From JBOHTO01 sp050733695 (GTDB lineage: Bacteria; Gemmatimonadota; Gemmatimonadetes; Gemmatimonadales; Gemmatimonadaceae): DNA of 22,684 nucleotides. Position numbers and translations under genes: made by a program. The DNA is taken from assembly GCA_050733695.1 (NCBI GenBank), contig JBOHTO010000041.1, forward strand, positions 1 through 22,684, read 5' to 3'. A model generated the notes under the pieces. The model did no database searches. It saw only the letters and a program-made list of their open reading frames with translations, and was not told where the DNA came from. Of the stretch, positions 1 through 6,866 are shown piece by piece (the stretch's first letter is position 1; every line of letters begins with the position of its first letter).

Positions 1-473
1 CGGCCTGGACCACGGCGTTCCCGGGACATCTCCTCGACCCGCCTGCGCAACTGGTCCTGCACGGCGAGATACTTCGCCCGCTGCACCGGCGTGAGGAAAG
101 CGGCGAGCGCGGCCTGCTCCTCCTCCACTATGTCTATCCGCTCCCGCTGCACGCGGATCATGCGCGCGACCAGGTCGGCGACGCGCGACTGGTTGGCCGT
201 GTCGCCCTTGATGAGTTCGGCGCGGAGAGCGATCCGGATGTCACGTTCCTGTTCGGTCAACATGCGGCGGCGGTCGTCGAAGCGCCCGCTCGTCTCACCG
301 AGCTGCTGCATCTGCTCGTCGGTGAGGCCGAGCCGCTCCCGGATCACACGCGCGATCCGCTCGCGCACGCGCCCCTCGAGTGCGGCACGGTCCTGACCCT
401 GGCGCTGTGCCTCGGCGACCGACTGGGCGAGCGCAAGAGCGAACAGTACGAGCGCAAGAATCCGAAGTCGCAT
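1..473 (-). CDS. Secreted Spy/CpxP-like (LTXXQ) protein, partial
   Basis: The reading frame is open from an ATG at 473 to the left edge, so the C-terminus is missing (about 157 residues visible). The N-terminus (MRLRILALVLFALALAQSV) is a signal peptide, and the mature part is a charged helical protein with two LTXXQ motifs (LTDEQ near residue 48 and LTPVQ near residue 131), the hallmark of the Spy/CpxP and heavy-metal-sensor families. Those proteins are periplasmic chaperones or stress sensors. Two adjacent ATGs (476 and 473) both overlap the TGA of the anti-sigma gene. The second sits 5 nt after AGGAG and is preferred. Translational coupling to the sigma/anti-sigma pair suggests it is a target or modulator of the same envelope-stress circuit; that role is inferred. 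Confidence 0.7.
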   Translation of the reverse strand, partial: MRLRILALVLFALALAQSVAEAQRQGQDRAALEGRVRERIARVIRERLGLTDEQMQQLGETSGRFDDRRRMLTEQERDIRIALRAELIKGDTANQSRVADLVARMIRVQRERIDIVEEEQAALAAFLTPVQRAKYLAVQDQLRRRVEEMSRERRGPG

Positions 474-1069
474 CATGTCTCCTCGCCCACGTCGGGCAGG
501 TCGGGCAGCTCGGCCACGTCGGGAATCACATCACGCGGCTCGACGGCAGGCAGGGCATCCATGTCGTCGATCGAGGCGAGCAGGAGCCGGAGATCCGCTT
601 CCGTGAGCTCGCTCAGCGCGCCAGGGGTGAGGCCGGCATCCACAGCCGGACCGGCAGACTCGTCGGCCGCGGCGACGGCGACCGTCGACCCATCTCCCGC
701 GCTCGAGCCCCACCCCCGCTCTCCCCCGGACGTCACGATTGCCGAGCCGACGCCAACCGCCACGATGACCGCCGCCGCCGCGGCTACTCCGCGCCATCCG
801 AGGCGCCGGTGCTGCAGCACGACCGCCGGGCCCGCACGCTGCGCGCTCACGACCGCCGTCACGATGCGCGCACGGTCGATCGCGGGTGACCCGGCCGGTG
901 CGCCCGCGCCGAATGTATCGCGCACGCTCGTGAGCAACTTCAGCTCCGCGCGACAATCGGCGCACGACGCGACATGCGCCTCGACTTCGGCGCGTCGTTC
1001 CGGCGCCAGCCTGCCATGCATCAGATCTGGCAGCCGATCACGGATCTCCACATTCTGACAATCATTCAT
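473..1069 (-). CDS. Anti-sigma factor with zinc-finger (zf-HC2) domain and one membrane span
   Basis: This 198-residue protein opens with an anti-sigma zinc-binding motif, H32-x3-C36-x2-C39 (HVASCADC). One hydrophobic segment (GVAAAAAVIVAVGVGSAIV, roughly residues 93-111) follows, then an acidic low-complexity tail expected outside the membrane. Proteins of this type bind an ECF sigma factor and release it on an envelope signal. The gene overlaps the sigma gene by 8 bp, and its ATG has a strong AAGGAGG 6 nt upstream, so the two are translationally coupled. Its stop overlaps the start of the Spy-like gene. The signal sensed cannot be told from the sequence. Confidence 0.85.
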   Translation of the reverse strand: MNDCQNVEIRDRLPDLMHGRLAPERRAEVEAHVASCADCRAELKLLTSVRDTFGAGAPAGSPAIDRARIVTAVVSAQRAGPAVVLQHRRLGWRGVAAAAAVIVAVGVGSAIVTSGGERGWGSSAGDGSTVAVAAADESAGPAVDAGLTPGALSELTEADLRLLLASIDDMDALPAVEPRDVIPDVAELPDLPDVGEET

Positions 1070-1631
1070 CGATGACCTCCTTCACCCTGCGCAGCGCATT
1101 GTGATAGTGCACCCGCGCCGCGCCCTCGGTGGTGCCTGCGATCTCGGCAATCTCGCCGTACGACATCCCCTCCGCCACGCGGAGCGTGAATACCTCGCGC
1201 TGCGTGGTCGACAGCCCCGCGACCGCGCGCCGCAATCGCGCTTCCGTCTCAACAGCCACCAGCCCGTCCAGCGCGTCATATTCCGTTACCGCGTCGCGCT
1301 CGCCGAGCGGAAGCTCGTGCCTCGCACCTCGACGCTGCTCGCTCCTTCGCCTGTCGAGAAGAAGACGTCGCTCGATCGTGAACAGCCAGGTCCGGAGCGT
1401 GCTCTCCCCGCGAAATCCGTCCAGCGAGCCGAACGCGCGCGCGAATGTGTCCTGCACCAGGTCCTCGACGTCATCCTGCAGGCCCAGATGCACAGCGTAG
1501 CGCGCGAGCGCATCGGCGTGTCGCGCGACCAGCTCGGTCGCCGCGCGCTCGTCCCCAGCACGCCAGCGGGCGATGAGCGCAGCATCGTCGGGCTCCGTAT
1601 CGGGACTGTCGGGCGCGGGGACAGCTCTCAT
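1062..1631 (-). CDS. ECF-type RNA polymerase sigma factor
   Basis: This 189-residue protein has the two sigma domains of ECF factors. Region 2 (about residues 38-97) includes EDLVQDTFARAF and the -10-recognition stretch FRGESTLRTWLFTIERRLL. Region 4 (about residues 138-187) carries the helix-turn-helix GMSYGEIAEIAGTTEGAARV. There is no sigma-1.1 or region 3. The ATG lies 6 nt downstream of GAGGA. It is the first gene of a three-gene minus-strand operon with its cognate anti-sigma factor and a Spy-like protein, so it probably drives an envelope-stress regulon and its own operon. I could not assign an autoregulatory promoter with confidence in the 150 bp upstream. Confidence 0.9.
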   Translation of the reverse strand: MRAVPAPDSPDTEPDDAALIARWRAGDERAATELVARHADALARYAVHLGLQDDVEDLVQDTFARAFGSLDGFRGESTLRTWLFTIERRLLLDRRRSEQRRGARHELPLGERDAVTEYDALDGLVAVETEARLRRAVAGLSTTQREVFTLRVAEGMSYGEIAEIAGTTEGAARVHYHNALRRVKEVIDE

Positions 1632-1744
1632 GCTGTTTCCTCGATAGTAGACGTTACCTGCAGTTCGCCGTTAAGGGTGACTGGAGATGGCTTCCGTTTC
1701 GGCGCGGGCCACCTCCTGGCTGCGTGAGGCATCCGATCCCATCG

Positions 1745-1781
1745 CGCATTGAATTGATGTCGTAAAACAAGACCTGACCCC
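1745..1781 (+). repeat. REP-like dispersed repeat, copy A
   Basis: This is one of three copies in the window of a 37-bp unit with the pattern CGCAT-N7-ATG-N4 followed by an invariant 18-bp core, AAAACAAGACCTGACCCC (core 1764-1781). The CGCAT/ATG halves can pair as a small imperfect hairpin. The copy ends one base before the TTGACG of the candidate tetR promoter. The core resembles repeats I associate with REP-type elements mobilised by Y1 (IS200-like) tyrosine transposases; that link is from memory. Confidence 0.7.
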
Positions 1782-1782
1782 G

Positions 1783-1811
1783 TTGACGCACCCGCCGGCC
1801 GGGGGTACCTT
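1783..1811 (+). promoter_or_regulatory. Candidate sigma-70 promoter for the tetR-led operon
   Basis: TTGACG (1783-1788) is followed after exactly 17 bp by TACCTT (1806-1811). The -35 is near consensus and the -10 is weak. Transcription would start near 1818, at the edge of the palindromic operator. This is a motif-and-spacing call only. Confidence 0.4.
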
Positions 1812-1818
1812 CCGAGTT

Positions 1819-1830
1819 GAACGATCGTTC
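1819..1830 (+). promoter_or_regulatory. Perfect 12-bp palindrome, candidate TetR operator
   Basis: GAACGATCGTTC is a perfect inverted repeat lying just downstream of the predicted -10 box and upstream of the tetR start. Position and symmetry suit autorepression by the adjacent TetR-family regulator. Binding is inferred. Confidence 0.5.
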
Positions 1831-1858
1831 GAAACCTGCACCTGGAAACCTGCACCTG
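1831..1858 (+). repeat. Exact 14-bp tandem duplication in the tetR leader
   Basis: GAAACCTGCACCTG occurs twice back to back (1831-1844 and 1845-1858), between the operator palindrome and the tetR start codon. It lies in the predicted 5' untranslated region and looks like a recent slippage or duplication event. Confidence 0.85.
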
Positions 1859-1872
1859 TGCCCGGGGACCGG

Positions 1873-2496
1873 ATGCCACAGAGGGATCACGATCAGAAGC
1901 TGGACGCACTCCTCGCGGAGACCGCGGGTGTCTTCGCGGAGAGCGGGTACCACCGCACCAGCATGAGGGACCTCGCCAGGGCGACCGGCATCTCGCTCTC
2001 GGGCTTCTACTACTACGTCGAGAGCAAGGAAGAGCTTCTCTTCCTCATCCAGTACCGCAGCTTCAGCGCCGTGATCGACGGGCTGCGCGAGTCGCTCGAG
2101 GGTGTCCGGAACCCGGTCGACCGGCTCATCCGCTTCATCGAGAATCATCTCGACTTCTTTGCCGCGCACATGGCCGAGATGAAGGTGCTCTCTCACGAAG
2201 CGGAATCGCTGAGCGGTGATCTGCTGGCGCGCGTGAACGAATTGAAGCGCGATTACACGCGCACTCTCATGGACATTCTCGAGGAGCTCGAGGCAACCAA
2301 CGGACCGGCGCACGTGAATCGCCGGGTCGCTGCCTATGCGCTCTTCGGCCAGATGAACTGGATCTACAACTGGTACAAGCCGCTCGGCGACATCGATGTC
2401 GGGCTGCTCGCCCAGAACATGTGCCGCCTCTTTCTGGGCGGTTACGTCGGCCTGCCGGTCGCGGAGTCGGCGCTGCCGCACTCCACCGCCGGCTGA
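1873..2496 (+). CDS. TetR/AcrR-family transcriptional regulator
   Basis: This 207-residue protein has an N-terminal TetR helix-turn-helix (about residues 12-58). The recognisable core is SMRDLARATGISLSGFYYYV followed by the typical SKEEL. An all-helical ligand-binding domain follows. The ATG at 1873 is chosen because GGGGA lies 5 nt upstream; a GTG at 1858 and a TTG at 1783 would extend the protein into the leader and operator DNA. It heads a co-directional run of CoA-thioester catabolic genes. Regulators in that position (PaaR-, FadR- or PsrA-like) are usually repressors released by an acyl-CoA intermediate, and the palindrome at 1819-1830 is its likely site. The ligand is unknown. Confidence 0.9.
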   Translation: MPQRDHDQKLDALLAETAGVFAESGYHRTSMRDLARATGISLSGFYYYVESKEELLFLIQYRSFSAVIDGLRESLEGVRNPVDRLIRFIENHLDFFAAHMAEMKVLSHEAESLSGDLLARVNELKRDYTRTLMDILEELEATNGPAHVNRRVAAYALFGQMNWIYNWYKPLGDIDVGLLAQNMCRLFLGGYVGLPVAESALPHSTAG

Positions 2497-2524
2497 ACTT
2501 CCCTCACAACACAGGGGTCCCCAG

Positions 2525-3340
2525 ATGGCAACCGCGACGATGACCGAGACCGAGACCGCTACACTCGTTTCGTATCACAAGGACGGGCACATCGCCGTTC
2601 TGGAGCTGACCGATCCGCCGGCGAACACGTACACGCACGAGATGATGCGCCAGCTCGACGAAGGAATCCTGCGCGCACGCTTCGACAACGACATCCAGGT
2701 GATCGTGCTGCGCGGCGCGGGCAACAAGTTCTTCAGTGCCGGTGCCAACATCAGGATGCTCAACGAGGTCGACCCGACGTTCAAGTACTACTTTTGCCTG
2801 CACGCGAACGAGACGCTCAGCCGGCTGGAGCAGACACCCAAGCTCGTGATCGCAGCGATCAACGGCCACTGCGTTGGCGGCGGTCTGGAGATCGCGATGG
2901 CGGCCGACATCCGCATCGCGCGGCAGGACGCCGGCAAGATCGGCCTCCCCGAAGTGAACCTCGGCGTCCTCCCGGGCACAGGCGGCACGCAACGGCTCGC
3001 TCGCCTCGTCGGCAAGGCGAAGGCGATGGAGCTCATGGTCACGGGACGCACCTTCTCGTTCGAGGAGGCAGAGTCCATGGGCCTTGTTAACATGGTGCTG
3101 CCCAAGGACGACTTCTGGGACAGCGTGCTGCTGTATGCGCGCCAGTTCACGACGCCGAACAAGGCATCGTTCGCGGTGGGCCAGATAAAGCGTGCCGTTC
3201 AGTCGGGCTCCGAGATGTCGTTCGAGAGCGGGCTCACGCTCGAGCGCGAGCTGCAGAACCTGCTCTTCAAGAGCGCGGACGCGAAGGAAGGTCTCGCCGC
3301 CTACGTCGACAAGCGGCAGCCCGACTTCAAGGCGCGCTGA
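2525..3340 (+). CDS. Enoyl-CoA hydratase/isomerase (crotonase family)
   Basis: This 271-residue protein has the crotonase fold signatures: the oxyanion-hole segment FFSAGANIRML (about residues 75-85), GHCVGGGLEIAMAADIRIA and LPEVNLGVLPGTGGTQRL. Both hydratase acid/base glutamates are present (E122 in GGGLE and E143 in LPEVN), so it should hydrate a 2,3-enoyl-CoA rather than act only as an isomerase. The ATG at 2525 follows AGGGG by 7 nt, and a longer upstream extension would overlap tetR. It is the first enzyme gene after the regulator. In context it probably works on a dehydro-dicarboxylyl-CoA or on the epoxide/oxepin product of the BoxB-like enzyme. The exact substrate is inferred. Confidence 0.9.
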   Translation: MATATMTETETATLVSYHKDGHIAVLELTDPPANTYTHEMMRQLDEGILRARFDNDIQVIVLRGAGNKFFSAGANIRMLNEVDPTFKYYFCLHANETLSRLEQTPKLVIAAINGHCVGGGLEIAMAADIRIARQDAGKIGLPEVNLGVLPGTGGTQRLARLVGKAKAMELMVTGRTFSFEEAESMGLVNMVLPKDDFWDSVLLYARQFTTPNKASFAVGQIKRAVQSGSEMSFESGLTLERELQNLLFKSADAKEGLAAYVDKRQPDFKAR

Positions 3341-3346
3341 GTGCTC

Positions 3347-3358
3347 ATGCGATCGCAT
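3347..3358 (+). promoter_or_regulatory. Perfect 12-bp palindrome in the crotonase-ALDH gap
   Basis: ATGCGATCGCAT is a perfect palindrome in the 35-bp gap before the aldehyde dehydrogenase gene. It shares the CGATCG centre with the palindrome in front of tetR, so it could be a second operator. A chance GCGATCGC-type site in GC-rich DNA is equally possible. Confidence 0.2.
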
Positions 3359-3375
3359 CTCGACTGCATTCGCAC

Positions 3376-4842
3376 GTGACCGCGACGACAGCGACGGATC
3401 GATTCCCCACGCGGCTCGTCATCGGTGGCGAGCAGGTCGAATCCGCTTCCGGGCGCACGTTCGAGGTGGTGAACCCGGCCACCGAGGAGTTGCTCGCCCC
3501 GGTCGCGGAGGGCGATGCGGAAGACATCGACCGGGCGGTGCGGAGCGCGCGCGAGCTGTTCGAATCCGATGCGTGGCGGAAGACAGGTGCGCGCAAGCGC
3601 GGGCGCATGCTGTACCGTCTCTCGGAACTCATCGAGCAGAACAGCGAGGAGCTCGCGCGACTCGAGACGCTCAACAACGGGAAGCCGATCTTCGAGTCGA
3701 TGATCGATGTACGGCTCTCCGTGGAAACGTTCCGCTACTATGCCGGATGGGCAGACAAGATCCACGGTGAGACGATCCCCGTCGACGGCCCGTTCCTGAA
3801 CTACACGCTGCGCGAGCCGTTGGGCGTGGTGGGCGCGATCGTCGCATGGAACTTCCCGATGTCGCTGGCTTCGTGGAAGATCGCGCCTGCGCTCGCGACC
3901 GGTAACACGGTGGTGCTCAAGCCGGCGGAGCAGACTCCGTACACGGCGCTCCGGTTCGCGGAGCTCGCGCTCGAGGCCGGCTTCCCTGCCGGCGCTCTCA
4001 ACTGCGTTCCCGGCTTCGGCGAGACCGCGGGCGCCGCGCTCGTGCGTCACCCCGGCGTCGACAAGATCGCCTTCACCGGTTCGACAGAGGTGGGCCGCAG
4101 GGTGATGCGCGAGGCGAGCGATACGCTCAAGAAAGTGTCGCTCGAGTTGGGGGGAAAGTCGCCCAACATCGTGTTCGCCGACGCCGACATTGACGCCGCC
4201 GCTCGCGGCGCGCTGACGGGGATCTTCTACGGCAAGGGCGAGGTCTGCGCCGCCGGTTCGCGGCTTCTGGTCGAGGAGTCCGTACACGACGAACTGATGG
4301 AGAAGGTACTCGCCCGCGCGTCGCGCATGACCGCGGGCGACCCGCTCGATGCGAGGACGCGCCTCGGCGCCCTGGTCTCGCGCGCGCAGATGGATCGCGT
4401 GCTTGGCTACGTCGCACGCGGGCGGAACGAGGGCGCGAAGCTGGTCGCCGGAGGGGAGCGGACGCTGGTCGACGGCAAGGGCTACTTCGTCGCGCCGACG
4501 ATCTTCGACGACGTCACGCCGGAAATGTCCATCGCCCGGGAGGAGATCTTCGGCCCCGTGCTGTCGGTACTCCCCTTCAGCGACGGTGTGGATGGCGCGG
4601 CCGCCGCGGCCAACGCCACGGTCTACGGACTCGCAGCCGGAATCTGGACGCGCGACATCGGCAAGGCGCTGCGCGCGGCAAAGGCTGTTCAGGCGGGAAC
4701 CGTGTGGATCAACACGTACAACATGTACGACGCCGCATCTCCGTTCGGCGGCTTCAAGCGCTCCGGCTTCGGCCGGGACCTCGGCGTGCATGCGCTCGAG
4801 GGCTACACGCAGACCAAGTCCGTGTGGGTGAGCCTCGCGTGA
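3376..4842 (+). CDS. NAD(P)-dependent aldehyde dehydrogenase
   Basis: This 488-residue protein has full aldehyde-dehydrogenase length. It carries the cofactor-site motifs AWNFPMSLASWK and KPAEQTP, FTGSTEVGRRV, the general-base glutamate E257 in LELGGKSP, the catalytic cysteine C291 in GKGEVCAAGSR, and the EIFGPVLSV region. It resembles betaine-aldehyde or phenylacetaldehyde dehydrogenases more than the PaaZ N-domain or BoxD type. It starts at a GTG with no clear Shine-Dalgarno sequence; no in-frame ATG lies upstream. Its TGA overlaps the thiolase GTG by 4 bp. In this operon it probably oxidises the semialdehyde released on ring opening to an acid, as BoxD and PaaZ do. That assignment comes from context. 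Confidence 0.9.
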   Translation: MTATTATDRFPTRLVIGGEQVESASGRTFEVVNPATEELLAPVAEGDAEDIDRAVRSARELFESDAWRKTGARKRGRMLYRLSELIEQNSEELARLETLNNGKPIFESMIDVRLSVETFRYYAGWADKIHGETIPVDGPFLNYTLREPLGVVGAIVAWNFPMSLASWKIAPALATGNTVVLKPAEQTPYTALRFAELALEAGFPAGALNCVPGFGETAGAALVRHPGVDKIAFTGSTEVGRRVMREASDTLKKVSLELGGKSPNIVFADADIDAAARGALTGIFYGKGEVCAAGSRLLVEESVHDELMEKVLARASRMTAGDPLDARTRLGALVSRAQMDRVLGYVARGRNEGAKLVAGGERTLVDGKGYFVAPTIFDDVTPEMSIAREEIFGPVLSVLPFSDGVDGAAAAANATVYGLAAGIWTRDIGKALRAAKAVQAGTVWINTYNMYDAASPFGGFKRSGFGRDLGVHALEGYTQTKSVWVSLA

Positions 4843-6041
4843 GCGACGCGGTGATCATCGACGCCGTGCGGACGCCTGTGGGGCGGCACGGCGGCGCGCT
4901 GAGCAGCGTTCGCCCGGACGATCTGGGCGCGTGCGTGCTGTCGGCGATCGTGCGACGTACCGGGCTCGATGCGTCCCAGATCGATGATGTGATCTTCGGC
5001 TGCGCGAACCAGGCGGGCGAGGACAACAGGAACGTCGCGCGCATGTCCGCGCTGCTGGCGGGATTCCCCGTCGAGGTTCCGGGGCAGACGATCAACCGGC
5101 TGTGCGGGTCGGGACTGCAGGCGATCGCGAGCGCGGCTCAGGCGACGCGCGCGGGCGAAGGAGCGTGCTTCATCGCCGGCGGTGTGGAGAGCATGTCGCG
5201 GGCGCCGTGGGTCACGCTCAAGCCGGAGGAGGCGTTCTCCCGTCGCGCGCCGCAGATGGCCGACACGACCGTAGGGTGGCGGTTCATCAACCCCGGCCTG
5301 CGCCGCGAATGGACGATGTCGCTGGGCGAGACGGCGGAGGAAGTCGCCCTGCGCTGCCGCGTATCGCGCGAGGATCAGGACGCCTTTGCCTTCGAGAGCC
5401 AGCAGCGCGCAGCGCGCGCCATCGAGAACGGCCGCTTTCGGGACGAGATCGAGCCGGTGACCGTGCGCGCCGCGCGCGGCGAGCGGGCGGTGATCGATCG
5501 CGATGAGCATCCGCGCCCCGACGTCACACTCGAAGGACTGCGCGCACTCAAGCCCGCCTTCCGGCACGATCACGGTACGGTGACGGCCGGAACATCGAGC
5601 GGGATCAACGATGCTGCGAGCGCGCTGCTCGTCATGAGTCGGCGCCTGGCGGAGAGGCGGGGCTACAAGCCGATGGTCCGCATCGTCGGGACGGCCGTTG
5701 CTGGTGTGTCGCCGCACCTGATGGGGATGGGGCCCGTACCCGCCATACGAAAGGCGCTCGACCGCGCGGGGTTGCACGTCGATGACCTGGATCTCATCGA
5801 GCTGAACGAGGCGTTCGCGTCGCAGGCCGTGGCGTGCATGCGCGAGCTAGGGCTGCGCGAAGATCGCGTGAACGTGAACGGCGGTGCGATTGCGCTCGGA
5901 CATCCGCTGGGCGCATCGGGCGCGCGGATCATGACCACACTCGTTCACGAGATGCGGCGCAGGCGGGTGCGCTACGGGCTCGCCGCGATGTGCATTGGCG
6001 TCGGCCAGGGGATCGCGACGATCGTGGAACGCACACCATGA
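4839..6041 (+). CDS. Thiolase of the 3-oxoadipyl-CoA (PcaF/PaaJ) type
   Basis: This 400-residue protein shows all three thiolase catalytic sites: the acylated cysteine C89 in NRLCGSGLQAI, H355 in NVNGGAIALGHPLGASG and C385 in MCIGVGQG. The segments CANQAGEDNRNVARMSALLAG and DTTVGWRFINP are typical of beta-ketoadipyl-CoA thiolases of aromatic degradation rather than generic acetyl-CoA acetyltransferases. The expected reaction is 3-oxoadipyl-CoA (or a dehydrosuberyl analogue) plus CoA giving acetyl-CoA and succinyl-CoA. The GTG start makes a GTGA overlap with the preceding gene, and the TGA makes an ATGA overlap with the next. This gene is the strongest indicator that the operon ends in an aromatic-type dicarboxylyl-CoA. 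Confidence 0.9.
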   Translation: MSDAVIIDAVRTPVGRHGGALSSVRPDDLGACVLSAIVRRTGLDASQIDDVIFGCANQAGEDNRNVARMSALLAGFPVEVPGQTINRLCGSGLQAIASAAQATRAGEGACFIAGGVESMSRAPWVTLKPEEAFSRRAPQMADTTVGWRFINPGLRREWTMSLGETAEEVALRCRVSREDQDAFAFESQQRAARAIENGRFRDEIEPVTVRAARGERAVIDRDEHPRPDVTLEGLRALKPAFRHDHGTVTAGTSSGINDAASALLVMSRRLAERRGYKPMVRIVGTAVAGVSPHLMGMGPVPAIRKALDRAGLHVDDLDLIELNEAFASQAVACMRELGLREDRVNVNGGAIALGHPLGASGARIMTTLVHEMRRRRVRYGLAAMCIGVGQGIATIVERTP

Positions 6042-6832
6042 GCCGCGAGAACGTCCGCATCGAGCGTGACGCCGCCGGTGTCGGGACACTCACGCTCGAT
6101 CGCCCGGAAAAGCTGAACGCTTTCGCGGGGCGGATGCGCGGCGAGATCGCCGAAGGGCTCGAGGAGCTGGAACGCGACGCCTCGGTAAGGGTCATCGTGA
6201 TAACTGGTGCGGGGCGCGGCTTCTGCGCCGGCGGTGACGTGGCGTACATGGCCGAACTGGTGGAAGCGGGCGACACGACAGCGATGGCGGCGCTGGTGGA
6301 CGCGGGACGCCGCATCGTGATGACGATACGGCGCTCGGACAAGCCGATCATCGCGAGCGTGAACGGGATCGCGGCCGGTGGTGGTGCGAACCTCGCGCTC
6401 GCGTGCGACATGCGCATTGCGAGCGATCGTGCCCGGCTGGCGCAGTCGTTCAACCGCATCGGCCTGCACCCGGACTGGGGGGGAACATATTTCCTGCCGC
6501 GCCTGGTCGGTCCATCGAAGGCGCTCGAGCTCTTCTGGAGCGCCGAGCCGATCGACGCGGCCGAGTGTGAGCGGCTGGGCCTGTTCAACCGCGTGGTGCC
6601 GCACGATCAGCTCGCGAGCGCCACGACGGAGCTCGCGCGCGAGCTGGCCGCGAAGCCGGCGCTCCCGCTCACGCTCGTCAAGCGCGCCGTGTACGAGTCA
6701 CTCGACCGATCGCTCGCCGACATGCTCGACTACGAGCTCGATGCACAGCTCAAATGCTTCGCCAGCGGCGACGCCACGAATGGCATACGGGCCTTCATGG
6801 CTAAGCGCGCGGCAACTGCTCCGCCGGCCTGA
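6038..6832 (+). CDS. PaaG-like enoyl-CoA isomerase (crotonase family)
   Basis: This 264-residue crotonase has the oxyanion-hole motif FCAGGDVAYM and IAAGGGANLALACDMRIA. The first hydratase glutamate is replaced (GGGAN instead of GGGxE), and the second site reads FNRIGLHPDWGGTYFLPRLVG with D146. The single aspartate before GGT is the arrangement of PaaG, the 1,2-epoxyphenylacetyl-CoA isomerase, and of dienoyl/enoyl-CoA isomerases. An isomerase directly upstream of an epoxidase gene fits an epoxide-to-oxepin or double-bond shift step. It starts inside the thiolase stop (ATGA), and 34 bp separate it from the diiron gene. The exact substrate is not proven by sequence. Confidence 0.85.
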   Translation: MSRENVRIERDAAGVGTLTLDRPEKLNAFAGRMRGEIAEGLEELERDASVRVIVITGAGRGFCAGGDVAYMAELVEAGDTTAMAALVDAGRRIVMTIRRSDKPIIASVNGIAAGGGANLALACDMRIASDRARLAQSFNRIGLHPDWGGTYFLPRLVGPSKALELFWSAEPIDAAECERLGLFNRVVPHDQLASATTELARELAAKPALPLTLVKRAVYESLDRSLADMLDYELDAQLKCFASGDATNGIRAFMAKRAATAPPA

Positions 6833-6866
6833 TCGGTCCGGCTGTAACCAACGGGAGAAAACGACA

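Noticed and set aside
1632..1744. Autoregulatory ECF promoter upstream of the sigma gene
   Set aside because: GAAC- and GTCTA-like words occur, but with spacing of about 10 instead of 16-17 bp, so no convincing promoter could be placed.
3301..4791. Long open frame (about 496 codons) on the minus strand opposite the aldehyde dehydrogenase
   Set aside because: The protein is Arg/His/Leu-rich with no family motif, while the plus strand encodes a complete aldehyde dehydrogenase. It is a shadow frame of high-GC codon bias.
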